This document shows, in pieces, positions 15,553 to 23,164 of a stretch of 58,791 bases of DNA; the stretch's first letter is position 1; the number at the start of each line of letters is the position of its first letter. The DNA lies in contig MGTY01000094.1 in NCBI GenBank assembly GCA_001799695.1, forward strand, positions 1 to 58,791. Reading direction: 5' to 3'. This stretch comes from Elusimicrobia bacterium GWA2_69_24 (GTDB lineage Bacteria > Elusimicrobiota > Elusimicrobia > UBA1565). Under the pieces are notes generated by a model. That model was not told the origin of the DNA, did no database searches, and saw nothing but the letters and a program-made list of their open reading frames with translations. A program made the translations under genes and the position numbers.

Positions 15553-17643
15553 TCAGGCGAGGTCGACGGATTTCCAGCGGTTCTCGTAGCGGGTCAGGAG
15601 GCCGCGGCGCAGGCCGTCGTTGCCGGGGTCGGCGAGCTCGGGGTCGGCGGCCAGGAGCTCCTGGGCATCGCCGCGGGCGTCGGCCAGGAGTTCCCCGTCC
15701 CGGCTCAGATCCCCGGCTTGCAAAGCGACTTCGCCGGACTGGGCCGTGCCCAGCACCTCGCCGGGTCCCCGCAGCTTCAGGTCCTCTTCCGCGATGCGGA
15801 AGCCGTCATTGGTCTCGCAGAGGATGGCGATGCGCTGGTGCGCCTCCGGGGTCTTGGGCTCCGCTACCAGGAAGCAATGGGACTCCGCGTCGCTGCGCCC
15901 GATGCGGCCCCGGAGCTGATGCAGGCTGGAGAGGCCGAAGCGGTCCGCGTTCTGCACCACCATCACGGTGGCGTTGGGGATGTCCACCCCGACCTCCACC
16001 ACCGGAGTGGCCACCAGCACGTCCCATTTCTTGGCCGAGAACTCCTCCATGGTCCGGACCTTGCGCTCTCCGGGCATGCGCCCGTGCACCAGCGCGACCC
16101 GCAGGTCGGGGAACACCTCGCGGCTGAGGCGCTCATGCTCAGCAACGGCGGCTTTCAGGTCCAGGTTGCTCGATTCCTGGATGATGGGGTAGACCACGAA
16201 GGCCTGATGCCCGGCTTTCACCTGGCCGCGCACGAAGGCGAAGGCCGTGCCTTCGTCCGCGTGCCGGGTCAAGGACGCGACGCGGCCGGGCGGCATCTCG
16301 TCGAGGGTGGAGACGTCGAGGTCGCCGTAGAGGGCCAGGCTCAGGGTGCGGGGGATGGGGGTCGCGGTCATGAGCAGGAAGTCCATGGGGGGGCCCTTCT
16401 GCCGCAAAGTGGTGCGCTGGCGCACCCCGAAGCGGTGCTGCTCGTCCACCACCGTCAGGCGGAGGTTCCGGAACTTGACGTCCTCCTCCAGCAGGGAATG
16501 GGTGCCCACCACGACGTCGATCTCGCCTTCGGCGATGCGCGAGAGGATGCGCGCGCGGGCCTTCTTCGGAACGCGGGAGGTGAGCAGTTCGAAGCGGACC
16601 GGGAGGTCGTGCAGGAACTTCTGGAAGGTCCAGTGATGCTGTTCGGCGAGGATCTCGGTGGGGGCCATGAAGGCCCCCTGATACCCGTTCTCGACGGCCA
16701 GAAGCAGGGCCGAGATGGCCACCACGGTCTTGCCCGAGCCCACATCCCCCTGCAAAAGTCGGGTCATGGGGTAGGGCTTCTGCAGGTCGTCGAAGATCTC
16801 GTTGACGACGCGCTTCTGCGCGCCGGTCATCTCGAAGCCGAGCTGGGCGCGGAAGGGGGACAGCAGGGAGCGCCGGACGTCGTAGCCGTAGCCCTTGCTC
16901 ACCTGGCGGATCTGGCGGTGCTTCATGGTCCACGCGAGCTCCAGGAGCAGGAACTCCTCGTAGGCCAGCCGCCGCCGGGCCTCCTCCAGCTCCGCGGTGG
17001 AGCGCGGGTGGTGGATGCCCCGGATGGCCTGCGGCAGGGCTAGCATCTCGCGCTTGATGAGCAGGCGCTCGGGCAGCATCTCGTGGAGCCCGCCGGAGAA
17101 CTCTTCGACCGCGGCGGCGATCACTTCGCGCAGCCTGCGCTCCGGGAGGCCTTCCGTCGTCGGATAGACGGGCACGAGCCGGTCCACGTGCAGGGAGGTG
17201 CGGGGGTCGTCGGCGAGGTAGTGCTCCGAGACGTTGATCTGGCGGATCTTGAGCAGGCCCGGTTCCCCGCGCCCCACGATCCACAGCTCGGGGCTCGCGG
17301 CGAGTTCCCGGCGCAGGCCCTGGAACACGTCGTAGCTGCGGCTCGGCCTCTTGAACCAGAGCGCGTCCACCGCGCCGTGCCCCGGCACCTGGAGCTTGGC
17401 GATGAAAAGGACGAGATGGGGTCCGGCGCGCTGCTCGCGCACGCCGGTGACCCGGCCGCGCAGGATCAGCGGGGCGTCCGACGCCCCCTGCCCGGGAGGG
17501 GTCTCCCGGCGGTCCTCCCAGACCCGCGGCAGGTACATCAGCAGGTCCCCGACCGTGCGCGCGCCCAGGCGTTCCAGGAGCTGGGCCCGCTTGGGACCCA
17601 CGCCCTTCAGGTACTGAACCGGCTTCTGGAGCGCGGTTTCCAC
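15553..17643 (-). CDS. recG: ATP-dependent DNA helicase RecG
   Basis: RecG remodels stalled replication forks and Holliday junctions. The 696-residue protein has an N-terminal helix-hairpin-like and wedge region (KPVQYLKGVGPKRAQLLERL, then an OB-type fold to about 250). The superfamily 2 motor follows: GDVGSGKTVVA (Walker A), VVDEQHRFGVRQR (DEQH Walker B form), LLMTATPIPRTLSL (motif III) and QLRGRIGRSDAESHC (motif VI). Length is normal. The start is a GTG 7 nt after an extended -10 box. It is divergently transcribed from rpmB across a 47-bp spacer in which the two -10 boxes face each other. Confidence 0.97.
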   Translation of the reverse strand: METALQKPVQYLKGVGPKRAQLLERLGARTVGDLLMYLPRVWEDRRETPPGQGASDAPLILRGRVTGVREQRAGPHLVLFIAKLQVPGHGAVDALWFKRPSRSYDVFQGLRRELAASPELWIVGRGEPGLLKIRQINVSEHYLADDPRTSLHVDRLVPVYPTTEGLPERRLREVIAAAVEEFSGGLHEMLPERLLIKREMLALPQAIRGIHHPRSTAELEEARRRLAYEEFLLLELAWTMKHRQIRQVSKGYGYDVRRSLLSPFRAQLGFEMTGAQKRVVNEIFDDLQKPYPMTRLLQGDVGSGKTVVAISALLLAVENGYQGAFMAPTEILAEQHHWTFQKFLHDLPVRFELLTSRVPKKARARILSRIAEGEIDVVVGTHSLLEEDVKFRNLRLTVVDEQHRFGVRQRTTLRQKGPPMDFLLMTATPIPRTLSLALYGDLDVSTLDEMPPGRVASLTRHADEGTAFAFVRGQVKAGHQAFVVYPIIQESSNLDLKAAVAEHERLSREVFPDLRVALVHGRMPGERKVRTMEEFSAKKWDVLVATPVVEVGVDIPNATVMVVQNADRFGLSSLHQLRGRIGRSDAESHCFLVAEPKTPEAHQRIAILCETNDGFRIAEEDLKLRGPGEVLGTAQSGEVALQAGDLSRDGELLADARGDAQELLAADPELADPGNDGLRRGLLTRYENRWKSVDLA

Positions 17644-17650
17644 GACGGAT

Positions 17651-17659
17651 ACTATACCA
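17651..17659 (-). promoter_or_regulatory. Extended -10 element of recG
   Basis: The minus strand reads TGGTATAGT, ending 7 nt before the GTG at 17643. Confidence 0.5.
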
Positions 17660-17672
17660 ATATGAGCGGATT

Positions 17673-17681
17673 TGGTAAGAT
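17673..17681 (+). promoter_or_regulatory. Extended -10 element of rpmB
   Basis: TGGTAAGAT ends 9 nt before the rpmB ATG. Only 13 bp separate it from the recG -10 on the other strand, so the two promoters share upstream sequence and may compete. Confidence 0.5.
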
Positions 17682-17690
17682 AGCCGGACT

Positions 17691-17885
17691 ATGGCATATC
17701 GATGCTCACTCTGCGAGAAGCGGCCGGTGGCCGGGAACACCTACAGCCATTCGCACAAGGCTTCCAATCGGGTCTTCCGCCCCAACCTGCACAAGCAGAA
17801 GATGGTCCTGGACGGCAAGACGGTCTCGGCCTACGTCTGCACCCGCTGCATCAAAGCCGGCAAAGCCATCCGCCCCAAGGTTTAA
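17691..17885 (+). CDS. rpmB: Ribosomal protein L28 (bL28), zinc-binding form
   Basis: This 64-residue large-subunit ribosomal protein keeps the family core: a Cys pair near the N-terminus, SHSHKASNRVFRPNLHKQKM in the middle and YVCTRCIKAGKAI at the end. Two Cys pairs (Cys5/Cys8 and Cys50/Cys53) form the zinc ribbon of the C+ type; the paralogous C- type used under zinc shortage lacks them. Length is typical. The next gene starts 10 bp later on the same strand and may be read through. Confidence 0.96.
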   Translation: MAYRCSLCEKRPVAGNTYSHSHKASNRVFRPNLHKQKMVLDGKTVSAYVCTRCIKAGKAIRPKV

Positions 17886-17895
17886 GTCCCTCTTT

Positions 17896-19578
17896 ATGAG
17901 GTCCTGGGCGGAGCGCGGGAGCGGCTTCGCCTATGCCTGCCTGGCCGGCACCGCCGCCCTCCTCTGCCTGCCCATCGGGAACCCCGACATCTTCTGGCAT
18001 CTGAGCGCCGCCCGCTGGATGGCGGAGCACCGCGCGTTCCCCCGGACGGACTGGCTCTCCTCCACCATGGCCGGCCGGCCCTGGTGCGATTTCGAGTGGC
18101 TCACCGAGCTGTTGTGGCACGCCGTCCATAAGGCGGGAGGGCTGCCCGCGCTGTGGGCCCTCAAGGTCCTCCTGCTCGCCGGGGCGGCGGCCCTGCTGTG
18201 GCGGCTGCTCCGGGAGGCCGGCGCCCCCTTCTTCGACCGCTGCCTGGGGCTGTTGCTGTGGGCGCTCGCTGCTGCGTTTGCCAACGATCTGCGCCCGGAG
18301 AATTTTTCCCTCATCCTGTTCCTCGCCCTCTTCCTGAAGCTGGAAGGGCGGCGGCTCGCCCCGCCCTCGGGGTTCTCCCCGCGGGAAGCCGCCGCGGCGG
18401 TCGCCGTATTCGCCCTGTGGGCGAACCTGCACGCGGGCTTCGTCTTCGGTCTTATGCTCCTCGGGATCTTTGCCGCGGGCGACCTGCTCCGGCGGCGGGG
18501 ACCCGCCCTCGCGTTCCTGCTGTTGCTGGCCGCGGCGGCGGCGCTGCTCAACCCCTACGGCGGGGAGGTCTACGCCGTTCCCGCGCGGCACGCCGCGGAG
18601 CTCCCGGAGCTGAGCCGCTTCATCCGGGAGTGGCAGGAGACCTCCCTGCTCCAGCACTGGCTCTGGCCGTTCTGGGCGGTGCTGGCTCTGTCCTTCGCCG
18701 CCGCCCTTTGGCGGCAGTTGCGCCGGCGGGACCTGCCCCTCGAGCATCTGGCGGTACTCGCGGCCTTCGCGCTACCCGGGGTCCGGCATGTGCGCACCGC
18801 CGTCTATTTCGTATCCGTCGCCCTGCCCATCGCGGCCGCCTGCCTGCGGGACTCCGGCCGGTCTCCTGAAAGGGAGCCCCGGCTTCCGACGTTTTTGAGG
18901 GCGGCGCTGGGGCTGGCCGCCGGCGCGTTCCTCTGCTGGAACTTCCTGGCCCCCTATAAGCGCTTCCGTCCCTTCTCGCCGATGCATGTCCCCGTGCACG
19001 CGGCGCGTTTCCTCGCCGATGAGGCCAGCGCGCTCGGCGGCCTCCGCCTGCTCAATCCCTGGCATTGGGGGGGCTATCTCGGCTATGCCTTGCCGGCGGG
19101 CATGCCGGTCTTCGTCGACGGGCGCTACATATTCCATCCGCTCCTGCGTCCGCTGTGGGAGGCCAATCAGACCCCCGAGGCCATGGCCGAGTTCCTGGAC
19201 CGCAACGCCATCGACGTCGCCGTGACGCCCCGCACGCCGCAGTTCGTGGTCACGGGTGAGCTCAAGCGTCCCTTCTACCTGTTCTTCTTCCCCAAGGAGC
19301 GCTGGGCCCTCGTCCACTTCGACGACAAGGCGCTGGTCTTCGCGCGCCGCTCCGCGTTGCCCGCGGCCTGGCTCGCGGATCGGGAATACCGGCTCTTCCG
19401 CCCCGACGACCTGACGGCGGCCTACCGCATGGTCCGGGAAGGGAAGGCCTCCGCGGCGGACGCGGCCCGCGACGTCCGGCGCTTCTCCCTCCGCTTCGAC
19501 GGGGACCCGGAGCTCTCGGGTCTGGCCGTCGCCGCGCGTCAATGGCTGCGCTCGGTGTCGGAGGACGCTCCGCGATGA
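17896..19578 (+). CDS. Polytopic GT-C-like membrane protein, tandem copy 1
   Basis: This 560-residue integral membrane protein has about 10-11 hydrophobic spans followed by a soluble C-terminal part. Conserved-looking features are IGNPDIFWHLSAARWM with FEWLTELLWHAVHKAG in the first loop and NPWHWGGYLGY with VFVDGRYIFH in the C-terminal domain. An acidic residue in the first extracytoplasmic loop and a large terminal domain recall GT-C glycosyltransferases, but no donor or acceptor can be named. The next gene is a paralogue, overlapping as ATGA. The start at 17896 is the ATG preceding the first span; open frame farther upstream overlaps rpmB and recG and is a shadow. Confidence 0.75.
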   Translation: MRSWAERGSGFAYACLAGTAALLCLPIGNPDIFWHLSAARWMAEHRAFPRTDWLSSTMAGRPWCDFEWLTELLWHAVHKAGGLPALWALKVLLLAGAAALLWRLLREAGAPFFDRCLGLLLWALAAAFANDLRPENFSLILFLALFLKLEGRRLAPPSGFSPREAAAAVAVFALWANLHAGFVFGLMLLGIFAAGDLLRRRGPALAFLLLLAAAAALLNPYGGEVYAVPARHAAELPELSRFIREWQETSLLQHWLWPFWAVLALSFAAALWRQLRRRDLPLEHLAVLAAFALPGVRHVRTAVYFVSVALPIAAACLRDSGRSPEREPRLPTFLRAALGLAAGAFLCWNFLAPYKRFRPFSPMHVPVHAARFLADEASALGGLRLLNPWHWGGYLGYALPAGMPVFVDGRYIFHPLLRPLWEANQTPEAMAEFLDRNAIDVAVTPRTPQFVVTGELKRPFYLFFFPKERWALVHFDDKALVFARRSALPAAWLADREYRLFRPDDLTAAYRMVREGKASAADAARDVRRFSLRFDGDPELSGLAVAARQWLRSVSEDAPR

Positions 19579-21266
19579 AGACCCGCAGCCGGCTGGACGC
19601 CTGGACCGCGGGGGCCTGGCTCTGCGCCCTGCCCGCGCTCGCCGCCCCGATCGGGGACCCGGACCTCTGGTGGCACCTCAACGCGGCGCGCTGGATGGTG
19701 GCGCAGCGGGCCTTCCCCCGGGTCGAGGCCTTCTCCTTCACCCTCCCCGGGACGCCGTGGGTCGACTTCGAATGGCTCTCCCAGCTCGTGCTCTATGCCG
19801 TCCACGCCGGAGCCGGGCTGGCCGGCCTCTGGGCTCTCAAGCTCGCGGCCCTCGCCGCCGCCGGCTGGGCCCTGTCCCGGGCGCTCGCGGCCGCCCCCTC
19901 CGCGGGCGGAGCACAGCGCCGCCCCGGGGACGGCGGCCCCATGGCCGCCGTCGGGGCTTCGGGCCGCGCCCTCGCCCTCGCGTTCTGGGCCGCGGTCATC
20001 ATCCCCCGTTCGGACGCCCGGCCCGAGATGTTCTCCTTGGCGGCCTTCGCCTGGCTCTTCTGGCGGCTCGAAGCGCGCGGCGCCGGGTCGGACGGGGAGC
20101 GGACCCGGCTGCCCCTGGTCTCCTTTGTCTTCTTCGCCCTATGGGCGAACCTGCACGCCGGGTTCGTCTACGGCCTCTTCCTGCTGGGGGTCTACGCCGT
20201 CGACGAGGCCGCCGAGCGGCGCTGCCGCGTCCCGCTCCTCGTCCTGGCCGCGGGGGTGCTGGGCTCCTGCGCCACGCCCTACGGCGTCCGGCTGCCCCTC
20301 ATGCTGTGGGAGCATCTCCGGGAAGCGGAGGGGATACAGAGGCTCATCCTGGAGTGGGCCCCGCTCTCTTTGTCCCGGCCGGGGCATTGGCCGTCCTGGC
20401 TGCTGCTCTTCGGCGCGGGTCTCGCGGCGCTGGCGGCGCTCCTGCGGGGTCGTCCGGCCCGGCCCGCCCGGCTCGTCACCCTGGCGATATTCGGCCTGGC
20501 CGCGCTCCGGCATGCCCGCGTGTTGGGGGCGTTCGCGACGCTCGCGGTGCCCTTCGTGGCCGCGGCGGCCGCCGCGCATTGGGGAGACCTGCGCCCACGG
20601 CTGCGCGCCGCGCTGGATTCCCGGGCGCTGCGCGCGTCGGCCATGGCCGCTTGCGGCCTCTGGGGACTCTGGCTCACCTGGCCCGCCGGAACGTTCCTCG
20701 CCGTGTCCCACGAACAGCTCCTCCCGGTCCGGGCCGTGCGCTACCTTCGAGCGCATCCGGAACTGCGGGACCTGCGGCTCTACCATCCCTGGGGTTGGGG
20801 CGGCTACCTGGGATATCGGCTCGGCCCGGGAACGAAGGTCTTCCAGGATGGGCGCTACCTGTTCCACGGGCTCCTCATGGAAGCCGGCGCCGCCTCCCGC
20901 TCGCCGGAAGGCTGGCAGGGATTCTTGGATCGTCACGGGGTGGATGCCGCGCTCATGGAGAACGTCCCGCTCTTCCAGGAGACGACCCGCCAGTATCCGG
21001 ACGGCACGCGCCGGGCCTTCCGGCGGCCGTTCTATCTGTCGTTCATGCCCGCCGGGAAGTGGGCTCTGGTCCATTGGGACGACCGGGGACTCCTCTTCGT
21101 CCGCCGCGGCGTCCTGGCTCCCGAGCGGCTGGCGGGGTTGGAGTACCGCCTGGCCCGTCCCCGGGACGACGAGGCGCTGGCCGACGTCCTGCGGCGGGGG
21201 GAGATCGACGCGGCCCTCCTGGAGCGTGAGCGCGCGCGGCACGAGGCGGAATCCCAGGCGCTTTAG
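19575..21266 (+). CDS. Polytopic GT-C-like membrane protein, tandem copy 2
   Basis: This 563-residue paralogue of the preceding gene has IGDPDLWWHLNAARWM, FEWLSQLVLYAVHAGAG, HPWGWGGYLGY and VFQDGRYLFH at matching positions, so the pair arose by tandem duplication followed by strong divergence. Its ATG overlaps the previous stop (ATGA). A low-complexity insert at about residues 105-121 (APSAGGAQRRPGDGGPM) is absent from copy 1. It is encoded by one copy of the palindromic repeat described separately. Function is as uncertain as for copy 1; a role in assembling envelope glycans is an inference from topology. Confidence 0.75.
   Translation: MKTRSRLDAWTAGAWLCALPALAAPIGDPDLWWHLNAARWMVAQRAFPRVEAFSFTLPGTPWVDFEWLSQLVLYAVHAGAGLAGLWALKLAALAAAGWALSRALAAAPSAGGAQRRPGDGGPMAAVGASGRALALAFWAAVIIPRSDARPEMFSLAAFAWLFWRLEARGAGSDGERTRLPLVSFVFFALWANLHAGFVYGLFLLGVYAVDEAAERRCRVPLLVLAAGVLGSCATPYGVRLPLMLWEHLREAEGIQRLILEWAPLSLSRPGHWPSWLLLFGAGLAALAALLRGRPARPARLVTLAIFGLAALRHARVLGAFATLAVPFVAAAAAAHWGDLRPRLRAALDSRALRASAMAACGLWGLWLTWPAGTFLAVSHEQLLPVRAVRYLRAHPELRDLRLYHPWGWGGYLGYRLGPGTKVFQDGRYLFHGLLMEAGAASRSPEGWQGFLDRHGVDAALMENVPLFQETTRQYPDGTRRAFRRPFYLSFMPAGKWALVHWDDRGLLFVRRGVLAPERLAGLEYRLARPRDDEALADVLRRGEIDAALLERERARHEAESQAL
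19890..19938. repeat. In-frame palindromic repeat, copy A
   Basis: This GC-rich element inside the second GT-C-like gene has CCGCCCCCTCCGCGG at the left and GCCCCGGGGACGGCGGCC at the right, the same blocks as in the copies near 35.9, 36.6 and 39.4 kb. The ends are inverted repeats of each other (GGCCGCC and GGCGGCC). It keeps the reading frame and encodes a Pro/Gly/Ala-rich loop. Confidence 0.7.
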
Positions 21267-21273
21267 GAGCGCT

Positions 21274-21714
21274 TCAGGCGGGCTTCTTCTGGGCGGCCTG
21301 GGCGGCCTTGCGGGCTTCGATGAGTTCCCGGGTGCGCTTCTCCAGGTCCGGGTCGGCCTGCAGGAGCTTGAGGAACGCGGACTGGGGGACGACGAAGATC
21401 AAGGTGTCGTCGGCTTCGCAGCGTATGGTCGCTCCCGCCATGCAAAAATCCAGGATGGACGTCTCTCCGAACACCTCGCCCGGCCCCAATTCGGCGACCT
21501 TCACGGTCGCCTGCGCCTTGGGCGGCCTGACGTGGACCGAGGCCTTGCCCTGCGCCACCACGTGCAGGCCCTCGACGCTCACGCCCTTGAAGATGATGGT
21601 CTGGCCCTTCTTGAAGGTGGCCTGCTCGACGCGCTGGGCCAGATAAGCGACCTGGTCCTCGGTGAGGCCGGCCAGGAACGGGACGTGCGCCTTCAGGAAT
21701 TCGGTGATGGTCAT
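21274..21714 (-). CDS. Cyclic-nucleotide-binding domain protein without DNA-binding domain
   Basis: This 146-residue protein consists of a CRP-type beta-barrel, with VAQGKASVHV and the phosphate-binding-cassette-like LGPGEVFGETSILDF at about residues 76-90. A helical tail (LIEARKAAQAAQKKPA) follows. The usual Arg-Ser-Ala of cAMP-binding cassettes is not present, so the ligand is uncertain. No helix-turn-helix follows, so it should act through protein contact. It starts 7 bp after the stop of the rel gene, as the last gene of the envelope/lipid A operon. Confidence 0.85.
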   Translation of the reverse strand: MTITEFLKAHVPFLAGLTEDQVAYLAQRVEQATFKKGQTIIFKGVSVEGLHVVAQGKASVHVRPPKAQATVKVAELGPGEVFGETSILDFCMAGATIRCEADDTLIFVVPQSAFLKLLQADPDLEKRTRELIEARKAAQAAQKKPA

Positions 21715-21721
21715 GGCAACC

Positions 21722-23164
21722 CTATGCGACGATACCCTTCTCCCGGAGGAACTGGCGGATCTTCGACCGGGCCCGCGCGGTCTTGACCACGGTCAGCCAG
21801 TTCTCCTTCGGCGTCGAGCCCTTCCGCGTGACGATCTCGCAGGTGTCGCCCGACTTCAGAACGTAATCGAATTTTACCATCTTATTGTTCACTTTCGCCC
21901 CGATGCACGCCATGCCGATCTCGGAGTGGACGGCGAAGGCGAAGTCCAGCGGGGTGGCCCCCGCGGGGAGGACCTTCACCTCGCCCTTGGGGGTGAAGAT
22001 GAACACCTGGTGGAGCTCCAGGTCGGTCTTGAGGCTCTCCAGGAACTCGCGCGGGCTCTTCAGGTCCTGGAGCCATTCGATCCACTGGCGGAGCCAGTTC
22101 AGCTTCTCCTCCAGATGCAGGTCGATGGAGCCCTCCTGCATCTTGTAGCGCCAGTGCGCGGCGATGCCGTATTCGGCCGTGCGGTGCATCTCCTCCGTGC
22201 GGATCTGGATCTCGATGAGCTCGCCCTGCGCGCCCATGACCGTGGTGTGCAGGCTCTGGTACAGGTTCATCTTCGGCACGGAGATGTAGTCGGTGAAGCT
22301 GCCGGGGACCGGCTTGAACTCGGTATGCACCAGGCCCAGCAGGGCGTAGGTGTTGGCCAAGGAGTCGGTGATGATGCGGACCCCCATCGCGTCCTGGATC
22401 TCCCGGAAGTTCTTCTCCTGCCGCTGCATCTTCTGGTAGATGGACCAGAGGGACTTGGAGCGCGCCAGGATGCGGTGCGGGATGGTCGTGGCCTGCAGCT
22501 TGGACTCCAGCACCGCCTTGAAGCGGGCCAGGGAGGTCTCGCGGCTCGCGGTCATGGCCTTGATCTCGGCGTCGAGCTCGGCGAACTCCTTGGGGTGCAG
22601 CACCATGAAGGCCAGGTCCTCCAGCTCGCTCTTGAGCTGGAACATGCCCAGCCGGTGCGCCAGCGGCGCGTAGAGGCTGCTGGTCTCGTAGGCGATCCGT
22701 TCCTGCCGGTCGCAGGGCAGGAAATGGATGGTCCGCATGTTGTGCAGGCGGTCCGCCAGCTTGATGATGATGATGCGGATGTCCTGGGCCGTGGCCAGGA
22801 GCATCTTGCGCCAGTTCTCCGCCTGTGCCTCGTCGCGCGAGTTGAAGCGCAAGGTCTCCAGCTTGGTCACGCCCTCGACCAGGAGGGCGATCTCCTCGCC
22901 GAACTCCCGCTTGAGGTCCTGGGAGGACACCTTGGTGTCCTCGACCACGTCGTGGAGCAGCCCCGCGCACACCGTGGGCAGGTCGAGCCGCAGGTCGATG
23001 AGAGTCTCCGCCACGGCGACGCAATGCACGAAGTAGCGCTCCCCCGAGGCCCGGGCCTGGTCGGAGTGGGCGTCCTTGGAGAAGTTGTAGGCCTTCTCCA
23101 GAAGGTCGGTCGGCGTGTTGGGCTGGTACACGCCGATCTTCTCGACCATCGCCTCCAGATTCAT
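21722..23164 (-). CDS. RelA/SpoT-family (p)ppGpp synthetase/hydrolase lacking the C-terminal regulatory domains
   Basis: The protein makes and degrades the alarmone (p)ppGpp. The HD hydrolase domain (residues about 20-180) is intact, with YFVH, LLHDVVEDT (His71-Asp72) and IIIKLADRLHNMRT. The synthetase (about 230-360) is intact too, with ARSKSLWSIYQKMQ, FREIQDAMGVRII, LYQSLHTTVMG and IQIRTEEMHRTAEYGIAAHW. The TGS domain is at about 380-450. The protein ends at 480 residues, shortly after TGS, whereas long Rel/SpoT enzymes have about 700-740 and continue with helical, zinc-finger and ACT domains. The ATG at 23164 overlaps the msbA stop. Being distal in the lpx operon ties expression to envelope synthesis. 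Confidence 0.93.
   Translation of the reverse strand: MNLEAMVEKIGVYQPNTPTDLLEKAYNFSKDAHSDQARASGERYFVHCVAVAETLIDLRLDLPTVCAGLLHDVVEDTKVSSQDLKREFGEEIALLVEGVTKLETLRFNSRDEAQAENWRKMLLATAQDIRIIIIKLADRLHNMRTIHFLPCDRQERIAYETSSLYAPLAHRLGMFQLKSELEDLAFMVLHPKEFAELDAEIKAMTASRETSLARFKAVLESKLQATTIPHRILARSKSLWSIYQKMQRQEKNFREIQDAMGVRIITDSLANTYALLGLVHTEFKPVPGSFTDYISVPKMNLYQSLHTTVMGAQGELIEIQIRTEEMHRTAEYGIAAHWRYKMQEGSIDLHLEEKLNWLRQWIEWLQDLKSPREFLESLKTDLELHQVFIFTPKGEVKVLPAGATPLDFAFAVHSEIGMACIGAKVNNKMVKFDYVLKSGDTCEIVTRKGSTPKENWLTVVKTARARSKIRQFLREKGIVA

Noticed and set aside
17083..17895. Long open frame upstream of the first GT-C-like protein
   Set aside because: It lies antisense to recG and across rpmB. The protein-like part with membrane spans begins only at the ATG at 17896; the rest is a high-GC shadow.
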